Source: Alphaproteobacteria bacterium
GTDB lineage: Bacteria; Pseudomonadota; Alphaproteobacteria; UBA828
DNA: 40,273 bases
Reading direction: 5' to 3'
NCBI GenBank assembly: GCA_022820945.1
Contig: JAJEEP010000133.1
Span: 1 to 40,273, forward strand
Positions 1-7,575 of this stretch are shown piece after piece. Both the position numbers and the translations under genes were made by a program. How positions within the stretch are numbered: the first letter of the stretch is position 1; each line of letters begins with the position of its first letter. Below the pieces are notes generated by a model that did not search any database, was not told the DNA's origin, and saw only the letters and a list, made by a program, of their open reading frames with translations.

Positions 1-21
1 TCCGCGACGGCACGCTCCAGG

Positions 22-136
22 GTGGCAACTTTGCCGTGGAATCAGTGGCAGCCTTCGAATGGAATGGGCGGCAACTTTGCCTTGGAATCGGTGGCAACTT
101 TCATGTGGATTGGGTGGCAACTTTCACGTGGAATAC
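22..136. repeat. Five 23-bp tandem repeats, probable end of an IS21-family element
   Basis: Five consecutive 23-bp units start at 22, 45, 68, 91 and 114. Each has the pattern GTGGCAACTTT (N4-5) GTGGAAT with few mismatches. IS21-family elements are known to carry multiple short repeats at their ends as transposase binding sites, and GTGGCAAC-type motifs are common there; assignment to that family is inference because no transposase gene lies inside the window. The stop codon of the NACHT gene lies inside the last unit, so the array, or the element it belongs to, interrupted that gene. The inner end of the element probably lies at about 136-141. Confidence 0.6.
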
Positions 137-1572
137 GCAGACAGCCCGTTTGGACACTCCTGCACGCGCTTGGCATACGCGGCCCGGACCAACGTCTCTA
201 CGTGATGCGCGGTATCACTTTCCGCGAGACGTGCGATCTCATAGTGTCGCCAGTCTTGGAGTTCCTTCGTGCTGTAGCCGATGGGTCGCGTCGTCACGAC
301 GATGCGCCAGGATGGACGGGCCGCGGCAACGTCCCTCAGGCCTTCGGCAACCCGCGCTTGGAGCTCGCCGCATTCGTCGAGACCGTCGCAAAGGAGCACG
401 AGGTCCGCAAGCGCGACACGGGCCTGCTCCGGCGACACCCCGGTTCCGTCGAGACCGAGCCTCAGCAGTCCCGCCTCGATGCCGCACCCGGTTTCACGCA
501 CTTGCGTTGCGAGTTCGCGCAGGCGTACGCGCACGCTCGGGTACGATTCCTTCGCGAATTCCCTGGCCAAGACCTTCAGCAGCAACGACTTTCCGCTGCC
601 AGGACCGCCAACCACAACGCACGGACTGCGGAACGACCCGATGGTCCTCGCGTGGATGTCTTTCCGGCCAACGCGCGACTCCCCTCCAAGCGCCCGGTAG
701 TGCGCCAACGCCTCCTCGGCCGACGTGGCCGGCTCCCGGGACGTGTCTCCGATGGTCGCCTGCAGTGGCAGCCAAGCGACATCCGTGTCCAGCTGGCCGA
801 TGCCGAGCACCTCGAAGTGCTCCGTTCGGGTCGTGACGAATCGCAGCAGTGCATGGCGGACGGCCACAGGTGAGTCCTTGACCGTGTCCTCGATCTCGAT
901 GCACGATGCGCGCAGGCACGCCGAAAGGTTTTGGACCGTCCGGCGTCCCTTGTATTCAATCGCTTTGTCAGCGTCTTGGCAGAGCGCATTCCACGCGGAG
1001 ATAACATCAGCGTCGTGTGTACACACGTGCCCCAGCTCGGCGTGGGCCGCCGCTACCGCGTCCCCGGCATCTTCCAGAGCCGCTACCGTCAAGATGCGAA
1101 CACGTGCGCAAACCATTGCGGAGTCAAACCCCAGTCGCTCAAGTCGATTCAACAGGGTCTCCTGCTGTCGGCTAGCGTCGTCGTTGCGTTCCTCTCCGAT
1201 CCGCCGCAGCCCACGGGCGAAGTGCCGTCTGATCGAGTGGCTGGTTTCTGGACACACGATCAGGAGGCCGAATGTGCAGCGATTGCCCTGCACCCCTTCC
1301 CAAAGCGCTTCCAGAGCCGACCAGAATCGTTTGTCCGCCTTCAGCCCCTTCTTGGCTTGCACTTCCACTACGCTGCCGTTTGCGAGCTCCAGCGACAGGT
1401 CGTCGCCCGGCCCCGAGGTCTCGAACGATACCGCAAGGGGAGGTGCCCCTGTGAGGTCATGGGTCCAATGGATGGGCGTGCCACGCAGAAGATGGACGCT
1501 GGCGATGGCGCCGAGCCGGGCTTGGAAGCTGAATCCGCCACCTGCGGCGGAACCGCCAAACGCCCCGTTCAT
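124..1572 (-). CDS. Truncated nuclease-NACHT NTPase (Avs/STAND-like defence protein)
   Basis: The product is 482 aa from an ATG at 1572; an upstream in-frame extension to 1671 is possible but looks non-conserved. Residues about 10-200 resemble the Cap4/DUF4297-type dsDNA nuclease: an early GFSFQ motif, then acidic residues D57-D58 and the PD-(D/E)xK-like stretch VEVQAKK (E70, Q72, K74). Residues about 315-440 form a NACHT-type P-loop NTPase with Walker A GGPGSGKS (about 322-329), Walker B LVLLCDGLDE (about 391-400) and a VVTTRP sensor. STAND antiviral proteins of this type normally run on for several hundred residues as a repeat-rich sensor domain. Here the frame ends right after the NTPase, and the last codons (AYST, stop) come from the 23-bp repeat array. 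It is probably an inactivated defence gene with an intact nuclease-NTPase part. The domain family is clear for NACHT and likely for the nuclease. Confidence 0.75.
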   Translation of the reverse strand: MNGAFGGSAAGGGFSFQARLGAIASVHLLRGTPIHWTHDLTGAPPLAVSFETSGPGDDLSLELANGSVVEVQAKKGLKADKRFWSALEALWEGVQGNRCTFGLLIVCPETSHSIRRHFARGLRRIGEERNDDASRQQETLLNRLERLGFDSAMVCARVRILTVAALEDAGDAVAAAHAELGHVCTHDADVISAWNALCQDADKAIEYKGRRTVQNLSACLRASCIEIEDTVKDSPVAVRHALLRFVTTRTEHFEVLGIGQLDTDVAWLPLQATIGDTSREPATSAEEALAHYRALGGESRVGRKDIHARTIGSFRSPCVVVGGPGSGKSLLLKVLAREFAKESYPSVRVRLRELATQVRETGCGIEAGLLRLGLDGTGVSPEQARVALADLVLLCDGLDECGELQARVAEGLRDVAAARPSWRIVVTTRPIGYSTKELQDWRHYEIARLAESDTAHHVETLVRAAYAKRVQECPNGLSAYST

Positions 1573-1729
1573 TGCTGGATTTTCCGGCACTCTATCCCGT
1601 GCCTTGCCCCGGGAGTTGGACGGAATTGGACAACATTCATTCGGACGGCTCCTTGCTACAGTCCGAACCAAGTCTAGCGCGGGCGAAACGCCCTGTCGCT
1701 GGAGGAACCAGCGTCTCGACGTGCCGTCT

Positions 1730-1933
1730 TCAGCCCCTCCGCGCGAAGGTCCCGGTCGCCGAGCCCGTGCGGAGCCTGCCGAGCTTCACGACGGGGTTGC
1801 GGACGGACTTCGGCGGCACGGACTCGGCGGCGGCCAGCGCCTTGAAGCAGTCGGGATCGACGACGAACGCCGAACCACGAGCATCGAACTCCCTTCCTTC
1901 CGGCCCAAAAAGGGTTGCGCGCCCTCCCCCCAT
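1730..1933 (-). CDS. Small hypothetical protein (67 aa)
   Basis: An ATG-initiated 67-aa reading frame lies between the NACHT gene and the HU-like remnant. Its middle (FVVDPDCFKALAAAESVPPKSV) looks protein-like, and the codon third positions are GC-rich, which fits coding in this region. I do not recognise the family and see no clear ribosome binding site. It could be a small regulator or antitoxin of the neighbouring island, a gene fragment, or chance in high-GC DNA. Confidence 0.3.
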   Translation of the reverse strand: MGGGRATLFGPEGREFDARGSAFVVDPDCFKALAAAESVPPKSVRNPVVKLGRLRTGSATGTFARRG

Positions 1934-1986
1934 GCGGCACGCTTAATCTCGACTCACCCCATCCTCCGGAGTCCAATCGCACTCAA

Positions 1987-2211
1987 GGGAAAGACAACAA
2001 GAACAAGGCCGAGCTCGTCTCCCACATCGCCGATGAGACCTCCTCGACCAAGGCTACTGCGGAGCGGATGGTTGGCGTCATGTTTTTCGCTATCGCTGAC
2101 GCGCTCGCACGGGACGAGCCGGTAGCCATTGCGGGGTTCGGGAAGTTCACCGTCATAGCCCCCGTCGCCCGGCAAACCGTCGCTCTTGCCGGCAGCAACT
2201 TGAGCGGATAA
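1987..2211 (+). pseudogene. HU/IHF-like DNA-binding protein remnant
   Basis: The translation NKNKAELVSHIADETSS... through VAIAGFGKFTV matches the N-terminal helices and the GFGxF turn of HU-family histone-like proteins. The frame then runs into VARQTVALAGSNLSG and stops, so the DNA-binding beta arm (usually RTGRNPxTGE) and the last helix are missing. No ATG, GTG or good TTG with a ribosome binding site precedes the conserved start; the first in-frame start is a TTG at 1915. It is therefore probably a decayed gene. It ends 22 bp before the TIR gene and points the same way. Confidence 0.55.
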
Positions 2212-2233
2212 TAGCCGGAGGAAGAACAAGGAT

Positions 2234-3067
2234 ATGGAAGAAATAGAGTACGACGTCGGCCTTTCGTTCGCTGGCGAACAGCGAGACTATGTGCGGAGGG
2301 TTGCAGAGGATCTTCAGTACCGGGGTCTACGTGTCTTCTACGACGAGAATGAAGAAGATCGACTGTGGGGAAGGAATCTCCGAGACTACCTCAGCGCAGT
2401 GTACTTAAAGCGGTGCCGCTACTGCATTATTTTTGCTTCCGCGGAGTACGCCGACAAGATGTGGCCCACTTTGGAACGGCAAAGCGCACAGGCTCGCGAC
2501 ATCTCCGGGGCGAGTGGCTATATTTTGCCTGTCAGATTCGACGACACGGAAATACCGGGCTTACTCCCCACGGTCTACTACCAGGACGCGCGAAAGAAGA
2601 GTCCTGAACAGATTGCCGCACTGTTTGCCCAGAAAATCGGTCGAGCAACTCCAGCACGCATAGAATTTGCAATTCTCAGTACCGGAGCCCAATTCGATCC
2701 TTTGACCCTGAAGATGCCAGGGTATAACAAGATGTTGCCACAAGAGCAAGCATCACTTTTCACAACGATTAAAGTCGTCTTCGATGCAGGAGAACGGCCC
2801 CGCGCACAGTTGACAATTGTGGCGAGGGACCCTGGAGGAAACTCGGTAGGCGAGTACTCCGGGTGGTTTACGGATTCGGAAATATGTGACAGTGTCGCAG
2901 ACCTCCCGAAACCGCTGCCAGAGAAGAGAGCCTTCGTTCACTCCCTGCTAATGCAAGGGCAATTCGTCTTCGGCAAAATCGGAACCTATACGGTTTCGTG
3001 GTACTTGAACGGTGCTCTTCATGCCACGACGCTGATGGAAGTCTATTTGCCGGAGGAATCTTCCTGA
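2234..3067 (+). CDS. TIR-domain protein with C-terminal beta-rich domain
   Basis: The 277-aa product begins YDVGLSFAGEQRDYVRRVAEDL, the classic bacterial TIR opening (beta-A, then helix). It continues with RGLRVFYDE, a GRNLRDYL segment and SAEYADKMWPTLERQSA, where E81 lies at the position of the catalytic glutamate of NAD+-cleaving TIR domains. The TIR part spans about 1-140. Residues about 145-277 are predicted beta-rich (KVVFDAGERPRAQLTIVARD, GTYTVSWYLNG) and may be a small sandwich domain; I do not recognise it. TIR proteins in bacteria commonly act as abortive-infection NADases, which is inference here. The ATG has a strong GGAGGAAG/AAGGAT ribosome binding site. Base composition is more AT-rich than the neighbours, a sign of transfer. 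Confidence 0.8.
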   Translation: MEEIEYDVGLSFAGEQRDYVRRVAEDLQYRGLRVFYDENEEDRLWGRNLRDYLSAVYLKRCRYCIIFASAEYADKMWPTLERQSAQARDISGASGYILPVRFDDTEIPGLLPTVYYQDARKKSPEQIAALFAQKIGRATPARIEFAILSTGAQFDPLTLKMPGYNKMLPQEQASLFTTIKVVFDAGERPRAQLTIVARDPGGNSVGEYSGWFTDSEICDSVADLPKPLPEKRAFVHSLLMQGQFVFGKIGTYTVSWYLNGALHATTLMEVYLPEESS

Positions 3068-3387
3068 TCTTCTTGTCGCCACTACACGCCACCACGGCGC
3101 TCGAAACAGTGTCCCTCCTCGTTGGTCTCGCCGGTGTCGGAGCCGTCGATCCGTCGCACACGCGAGGGCGCACAGTCGCGCGGTCGGCGGATGCCGCTCG
3201 CGGGCTCAAACCTTATAGGCCCCAAGGAACGGGGACACACACGAACTCGGTCCTACGTCTGACATTCAAGTGATGCCAAACCGAGCAAGCGGGCGATCGC
3301 GTGGCGGATGAACACACCCCGCCGACCCTGACCTAGTCCGCTTCCCGGCGACCAACCGCTGCCGGGCGGCCGGCGGCGCCGGCTGGC
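3068..3387. other. Intergenic stretch without a recognisable gene
   Basis: No reading frame here has convincing codon use or similarity that I can see on either strand. An AGGAACGGGGACACACAC stretch near 3226-3243 resembles wording often found near REP/Y1-transposase remnants, but this is weak. The stretch is probably decayed island DNA. Confidence 0.4.
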
Positions 3388-3603
3388 GCGTTCGTCGCAC
3401 GCCTGAAGGTCCTCGCCGTCACGCCAGCCGACTACCGGGCCGTCCTCCGCGAGGTCGCCGCTCTCGGACTCCGTAGCGGTGCCGTGTACGACGCGCTGCA
3501 TGCCCAATGCGCACGGAAAGCTGGGGCCGATCAGGTCCTGACCTACAATCTGGCGGACTTCGAGCGGTTCGACCTCAAGGGGATCGTGGTCGCCGCCCCC
3601 TAG
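3388..3603 (+). pseudogene. PIN-domain (VapC-like) toxin, C-terminal remnant
   Basis: The frame reads AFVARLKVLAVTPADYRAVL... then SGAVYDALHAQCARKAGA and VLTYNLADFERFDLKGIVVAAP, stop at 3601-3603. This is the second half of a PIN ribonuclease domain: the YDALHA aspartate and the T-x-N-x-x-DF motif are two of the acidic catalytic positions. The same frame is closed by a TAG at 3334-3336, and no N-terminal PIN strand with its first aspartate is visible upstream in any frame. It is therefore a 5'-truncated toxin gene. No VapB-like antitoxin is visible beside it. Confidence 0.6.
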
Positions 3604-3736
3604 CGTCGCAGCAATGGTCGCCGCCCGCTACTGACCTCGCCTCAAACAGCATGTGGCGGATTGCTTCGCGAAGTGCCCGGGGCGCCGGACCCGCCAACGG
3701 AACAAGCCATGCCAACAAAAGCCAAGCTGTAGCGAC

Positions 3737-3765
3737 TTGCCCATTGCCCGTACGCCTGCTTTAAT
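3737..3765 (+). promoter_or_regulatory. Putative sigma70 promoter of the HEPN cassette
   Basis: TTGCCC (3737-3742) is followed by a 17-bp spacer and TTTAAT (3760-3765), one mismatch from the -10 consensus. A start point about 7 bp downstream would leave a leader of roughly 20-25 nt before the first gene of the cassette. Confidence 0.45.
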
Positions 3766-3791
3766 CTCCACTAATTCCAACTGGCGCTTGA

Positions 3792-4112
3792 TTGAGAGTG
3801 AAAAGCCCCGACACAACCCACGAAGTCCTTCGCAAGGTCGAACCCTCGATCAGGGACGCCGTGGCCATGTCGCACCCCGGCGTCGTTTTCACCGACATCT
3901 GGGTGAAGCCGCGCACCTCGTGGTGTGGCAGCGACATGGTCGATGTCTGGGCGGTCTACGAGGGCGACATCGAAGATCTCGGCGTCCCGGCCAAGCCCAG
4001 TCTCGCGACCCGGATCCAGGACATCCTCTGGAACATGGGAGTCGACGCTTCTCCCAGCACGCACCTCGTCGCAAAAACGGACGCGAAGGACCTTTCGCCT
4101 GAGACCGTCTGA
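3792..4112 (+). CDS. Hypothetical protein, partner of the HEPN protein
   Basis: The product is about 105 aa. Two starts are possible: TTG at 3792 or GTG at 3798; neither has a strong ribosome binding site, but the promoter just upstream makes a short leader likely. The sequence contains VVFTDIWVKPRTSWCGSDMVDVWAVYEGDIEDL, then a helical part (SLATRIQDILWNMG). The alternating hydrophobic strand with DMVDVWAVYEG is reminiscent of the second acidic strand of MNT nucleotidyltransferases, but the GSxxxG and DxD hallmarks are absent. It overlaps the HEPN gene by 14 bp in a two-gene unit, the arrangement of HEPN/MNT toxin-antitoxin pairs, so an antitoxin role is an inference. I do not recognise the family with certainty. 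Confidence 0.6.
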   Translation: MRVKSPDTTHEVLRKVEPSIRDAVAMSHPGVVFTDIWVKPRTSWCGSDMVDVWAVYEGDIEDLGVPAKPSLATRIQDILWNMGVDASPSTHLVAKTDAKDLSPETV

Positions 4113-4563
4113 CCTCCTGACTTCGGCCGAGAACCTCGTTCCCGTCGGCCCGGGAAGACCGCTGGAGTCCGACCTCCGCCGGGCGGTCAGCACGGTTTAC
4201 TACGCGCTGTTCCACGGCTTGGCCGAGTGCTGCGCCGATGAGTTTTTCAACAGGAACATGCGCGGCCAGCCCGGTTGGGTGCGCATTTACCGCAGCCTGA
4301 ACCACGGACATGCCCAGGCAGCGTGTCGGGTGCCTGCGGACATGCGTTCCTTCTGCGTCGAGATTCGCGATTTCGCTAGCCACTTCGTCAACCTGCAGGA
4401 CCAGCGCCACAAGGCGGATTACGACCCCGTCGCGACGTTCTACAAGAGCGACGTCCAGCGCCTCATCGTCGACACGCGCGCTGTGCTCAAGGAGTTCGAC
4501 CGTGCCGACCGGAAGGAGCGGCGGTCGTTCGCCACTCTCGTGCTATTCCGTGCCCGCAACTGA
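4099..4563 (+). CDS. HEPN-domain protein, probable toxin of a two-gene cassette
   Basis: The 154-aa product contains the HEPN helical pattern: LRRAVSTVYYALFHGL near the N terminus (27-41) and EIRDFASHFVNLQDQRHKADYDP (about 88-110). R90-D91-x3-H95 fits the RX4-6H ribonuclease motif of HEPN toxins, and the LQxxRHxADYD segment is common in this family. No ATG lies near the conserved start. The best start is a CTG at 4099, 8 nt after an AAGGA at 4086-4090, which would overlap the preceding gene by 14 bp (translational coupling). HEPN proteins in such pairs cleave RNA when released from a partner; activity here is inferred. If the CTG is not used, the real start is unclear. Confidence 0.7.
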   Translation: MRPSDLLTSAENLVPVGPGRPLESDLRRAVSTVYYALFHGLAECCADEFFNRNMRGQPGWVRIYRSLNHGHAQAACRVPADMRSFCVEIRDFASHFVNLQDQRHKADYDPVATFYKSDVQRLIVDTRAVLKEFDRADRKERRSFATLVLFRARN

Positions 4564-4829
4564 GCTTCCCCGAAGCGACCCGCTCTGCGGCGCACTCGCC
4601 CGGGAACGAAACCTATGCCCGCTCCGATCCCCGCCAAAAGCACGGGACGGCAATACGGGCATCTGAAGCCTCGAACAACGATTAGTTCGGGCATCTTGCT
4701 CTCGCCGCGTACCGGAAAGTCAAACTGAGCCACTAGCTTGCTTTGGCAGTAAGTCCCAAGTGTTGGCATTCCGTGCCCCCCTTTGGCACACTGCCACTTC
4801 GCCAATCCAACTTGCGAAGGGGAGAGCCT

Positions 4830-5912
4830 ATGAAGGCAGCGGTGCTGCGGGAAGTCAACAAACCGCTTGAGATCGAGGATGTTCAGCACGGCGACCCGGG
4901 TCCCCGGGAGGTGCTGGTGCGCACCGTGGCGGCGGGGGTTTGCCATTCGGACCTGCACTTTCAAAACGGCTCCTACCCGCATCCGATGCCGGCGGTGCTC
5001 GGCCACGAATCGGCCGGCGTGGTCGAGGCGGTGGGCAGCATGGTCACCTACGTCAAGCCCGGGGATCACGTCATCACCTGCCTGTCGGCGTTTTGCGGCC
5101 ACTGCGAGCACTGCCTGACTGGGCACATGTCGCTGTGCATGGAGCCCGAGCTGCAGCGCGGCCCCGGCGAAGCGCCGCGCTTGGCCAAGGACGGCGAGGC
5201 CGTGGCCCAGTTTCTGAACCTATCGTCGTTCGCGGAATACATGCTGGTGCATGAGCACGCCATCGCCAAGATTCGCGAGGACATGCCCTTGGACCGGGCG
5301 GCGCTGATCGGCTGCGGCGTCACCACGGGGGTTGGCGCGGTGATCCACACCGCCGGGGTGGAGCCGGGCGCCACCGTGGCCGTCATCGGCTGCGGCGGCG
5401 TGGGCCTAGCCGCCATCAACGGCGCCGCCATCGCTGGCGCCGGGCGCATCATCGCCGTGGACCAAGTCCCGGCCAAGCTCGATCTGGCCATGAAGTTTGG
5501 CGCCACCGACCAAGTCAATGCCAGCGAGGTGGACCCGGTTAAGGCGGTGCGTGAGCTGACCGGCGGCGGCGTGCATTACGCCTTCGAGGCCATTGGCCTC
5601 GCGGTAACCGCCCAGCAGGCCTTCAAGATGATTGGCCGCGGCGGCACCGCCACCGTCATCGGCATGATTCCAGTGGGCACCATGGTGGAGATTCACGGGC
5701 CGGAGTTTCTAGCCGAGAAGAAGCTGCAGGGGTCGAACATGGGCTCCAACCGATTCCGGGTGGACATGCCCCGGTTCGTGGACTTCTACCTGCAGGGCAA
5801 GCTGCACCTCGACGACCTGATCTCAAGCCGCATCCGCCTCGAGGACGTCAACGACGCCTTCGCCCAACTGGAAACCGGCGAAGTGGCCCGCAACGTGATT
5901 ATGTTCGAGTAG
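4830..5912 (+). CDS. Zinc-dependent alcohol dehydrogenase (MDR family)
   Basis: This 360-aa cytoplasmic enzyme probably oxidises an alcohol or aldehyde adduct with NAD+. The N-terminal GroES-like domain has catalytic-zinc ligands in GVCHSDLH and GHESAG. The four structural-zinc cysteines are in CGHCEHCLTGHMSLC. The Rossmann domain carries GCGGVGLAAINGA, followed by an acidic IIAVDQ that favours NAD over NADP. The sequence is close to the class III / Zn-ADH branch (long-chain or NDMA-dependent-like enzymes). The substrate cannot be read from the sequence. The ATG at 4830 follows AAGGGGAG. The upstream 266 bp separate it from the accessory island, and the gene converges on degQ with only 6 bp between the stops. 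This marks the start of the chromosomal backbone. Confidence 0.88.
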   Translation: MKAAVLREVNKPLEIEDVQHGDPGPREVLVRTVAAGVCHSDLHFQNGSYPHPMPAVLGHESAGVVEAVGSMVTYVKPGDHVITCLSAFCGHCEHCLTGHMSLCMEPELQRGPGEAPRLAKDGEAVAQFLNLSSFAEYMLVHEHAIAKIREDMPLDRAALIGCGVTTGVGAVIHTAGVEPGATVAVIGCGGVGLAAINGAAIAGAGRIIAVDQVPAKLDLAMKFGATDQVNASEVDPVKAVRELTGGGVHYAFEAIGLAVTAQQAFKMIGRGGTATVIGMIPVGTMVEIHGPEFLAEKKLQGSNMGSNRFRVDMPRFVDFYLQGKLHLDDLISSRIRLEDVNDAFAQLETGEVARNVIMFE

Positions 5913-5918
5913 CTGCCG

Positions 5919-7280
5919 CTAACGGATCGCGACGTACCCGAAACGTCCGGAGCGGTACACCCGCAGCAGGATCTGTTGAGCCCCGCTGCCGACGTTCTCC
6001 CGCAGTTCCTTGAGTTCGCGCACCGTCTTGCGGTTGACCGCCACCAGCACGTCGCCTTGGCGCAGGCCCGCTTCCCAAGCCCGGCAGCCGTCGTCGATGC
6101 CGGTGACCAGCACGCCGGCGCTGGCTTCCTCCTCGTCGCGGAAGTTCTGCAGTTCGGTGCCCGCCAAGCGCGGGTCGATGAGTTCGCCGGCCACCTTCTC
6201 AAGCAGATCCTCCTCGACGGTTATGCGGACGTCGCGGCGGGTGCCGGTGCGCAGAATCTCCACCTCCAATTGGTCGCCGACAAACACCGAGGCGGTTTGA
6301 CTGTCGAAGTCTCCCACTTCACGGATTTCCCGGTTACCGATGCGGGTGATGACATCGCCGGTTTCGATGGCTCCAGCAGCGGCGCCGCTCGGCGCGACGG
6401 CGACCACCACCACGCCCTGCTTGTCGCCAACGCCGAAGGCCTCGGCGAGGTCGGGGTTCAGATCCTGCACTTCCAAGCCTAGGTAGCCGCGCCGCACTTC
6501 GCCGTACTCGATGATCTGGTCCATCACCGCGCGCACTAGGTTAGCGGGTATGGCGAAACCAATGCCCACGTTGACGCCCGCCGGGGAGTAGAGGGCGGCG
6601 TTGATGCCGATCAGCGCACCGCTGAGATCGACCAAGGCGCCGCCGGAGTTGCCGGGGTTGATCGAGGCGTCGGTTTGAATGAAGTCCTCGAAGCCCTCCA
6701 GCCCCAAGCCGCTGCGGCCGAGGGCGCTGACGATGCCGCTGGTCACGGTCTGGTTGAGGCCAAAGGGATTGCCGATCGCCACCACGAAATCGCCCACCCG
6801 CAGGGCGTCGGAGTCACCGAATTCGATTTGTGTGAGTTGCCTGGCGTCCACCTTGAGAACCGCCAGATCCACTTCCGGATCGGTGCCGATCAGTTCGGCG
6901 TCGAGCACCCGCCCATCCGATAAGGTGATGTCCACCTCGTCGGCCCGGGCCACCACATGGTTGTTGGTGACGATGTGCCCTTCGCGGCCATCGACAATGA
7001 CGCCGCTGCCGGCGCTGCGGGTGCGCCGGTAGCGCCGCCGCTCCGGGACGTTGAAGAAACGGCGGAAGAAGGGGTCTTCCAGCAGTGGATTGCGCACAGC
7101 GGTGGTGGTGTGGGTGGCGATGTTCACCACCGCCGGATTCACCTTCGCCAACATCGGCGCCAAGCTGGGCAACGGTTGGCCGTTCGGCAGTTGGGCGGGG
7201 AGGGCGGATTGGGCCATTGGCCCTACCCAAAGGGCCAAGGCGGCAGCGACCAACCATCTTGAGTGGATTGCTTTCTTCAT
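5919..7280 (-). CDS. degQ: Periplasmic serine protease, DegQ/HtrA (Do) family
   Basis: The 453-aa protein has a signal peptide (KK then VAAALALWVGP, cleavage near AQSA/LPA). The trypsin-like domain has the triad H108 (TNNHVV), D138 (EVDLAVL) and S212 (NPGNSGGA). Two PDZ domains follow at about 250-340 and 365-450. This layout and length match DegQ/DegP (455-475 aa), which degrade or refold damaged periplasmic proteins. The insertion loop before the catalytic His is short, favouring DegQ over DegP. The open frame continues upstream through the tRNA gene, but the ATG at 7280 with the signal peptide is the real start. It lies downstream of tRNA-Gly on the same strand. Confidence 0.92.
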   Translation of the reverse strand: MKKAIHSRWLVAAALALWVGPMAQSALPAQLPNGQPLPSLAPMLAKVNPAVVNIATHTTTAVRNPLLEDPFFRRFFNVPERRRYRRTRSAGSGVIVDGREGHIVTNNHVVARADEVDITLSDGRVLDAELIGTDPEVDLAVLKVDARQLTQIEFGDSDALRVGDFVVAIGNPFGLNQTVTSGIVSALGRSGLGLEGFEDFIQTDASINPGNSGGALVDLSGALIGINAALYSPAGVNVGIGFAIPANLVRAVMDQIIEYGEVRRGYLGLEVQDLNPDLAEAFGVGDKQGVVVVAVAPSGAAAGAIETGDVITRIGNREIREVGDFDSQTASVFVGDQLEVEILRTGTRRDVRITVEEDLLEKVAGELIDPRLAGTELQNFRDEEEASAGVLVTGIDDGCRAWEAGLRQGDVLVAVNRKTVRELKELRENVGSGAQQILLRVYRSGRFGYVAIR

Positions 7281-7345
7281 GGGGGTGCGGAGATTACCAA
7301 TTGGACTTCGGATCTTTAGGGAAACTCCCAAGGCAAGGGGGGTGA

Positions 7346-7421
7346 TGGAGCGGGAAACGGGACTCGAACCCGCGACAACTTGCTTGGGAAGCAAGGGCTC
7401 TACCAACTGAGCTATTCCCGC
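7346..7421 (-). tRNA. tRNA-Gly (CCC)
   Basis: The 76-nt gene folds as a standard cloverleaf. The acceptor arm is GCGGGAA/TTCCCGC, the D arm is AGCTCAGTTGGTAGAGC, and the anticodon stem CTTGC/GCAAG encloses the loop TTCCCAA with anticodon CCC. The T arm contains GGTTCGAGTCC, and CCA is encoded at 7346-7348. It reads GGG glycine codons. It sits between the cyclophilin gene and degQ. Confidence 0.95.
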
Positions 7422-7575
7422 GCGAACCATGCAGCGGCGGTTCGTCCCCGCCGTTGGACCGGACGCAATGAATTGTAGCGCATCAAATGGCCGACGGGCG
7501 TCCAGTTCGAGGGCGGGACGCCCTCGCTCCGGGAAAGTGACGCCCTCGCAAGGCGCGCAGCGCCATTCCTCCACA

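Noticed and set aside
22-136. CRISPR array
   Set aside because: The 23-bp units follow one another directly with no spacers.
725-2125. 466-aa plus-strand frame opposite the NACHT gene
   Set aside because: Ser/Arg-rich shadow frame; the minus strand has Walker motifs and the nuclease motif.
7346-7421. Integration site (att) at tRNA-Gly
   Set aside because: No integrase gene or repeated tRNA 3' end is visible; neighbours are housekeeping genes.
7281-7574. Upstream extension of degQ through the tRNA gene
   Set aside because: The frame is open by chance; the signal peptide and ATG at 7280 define the start.
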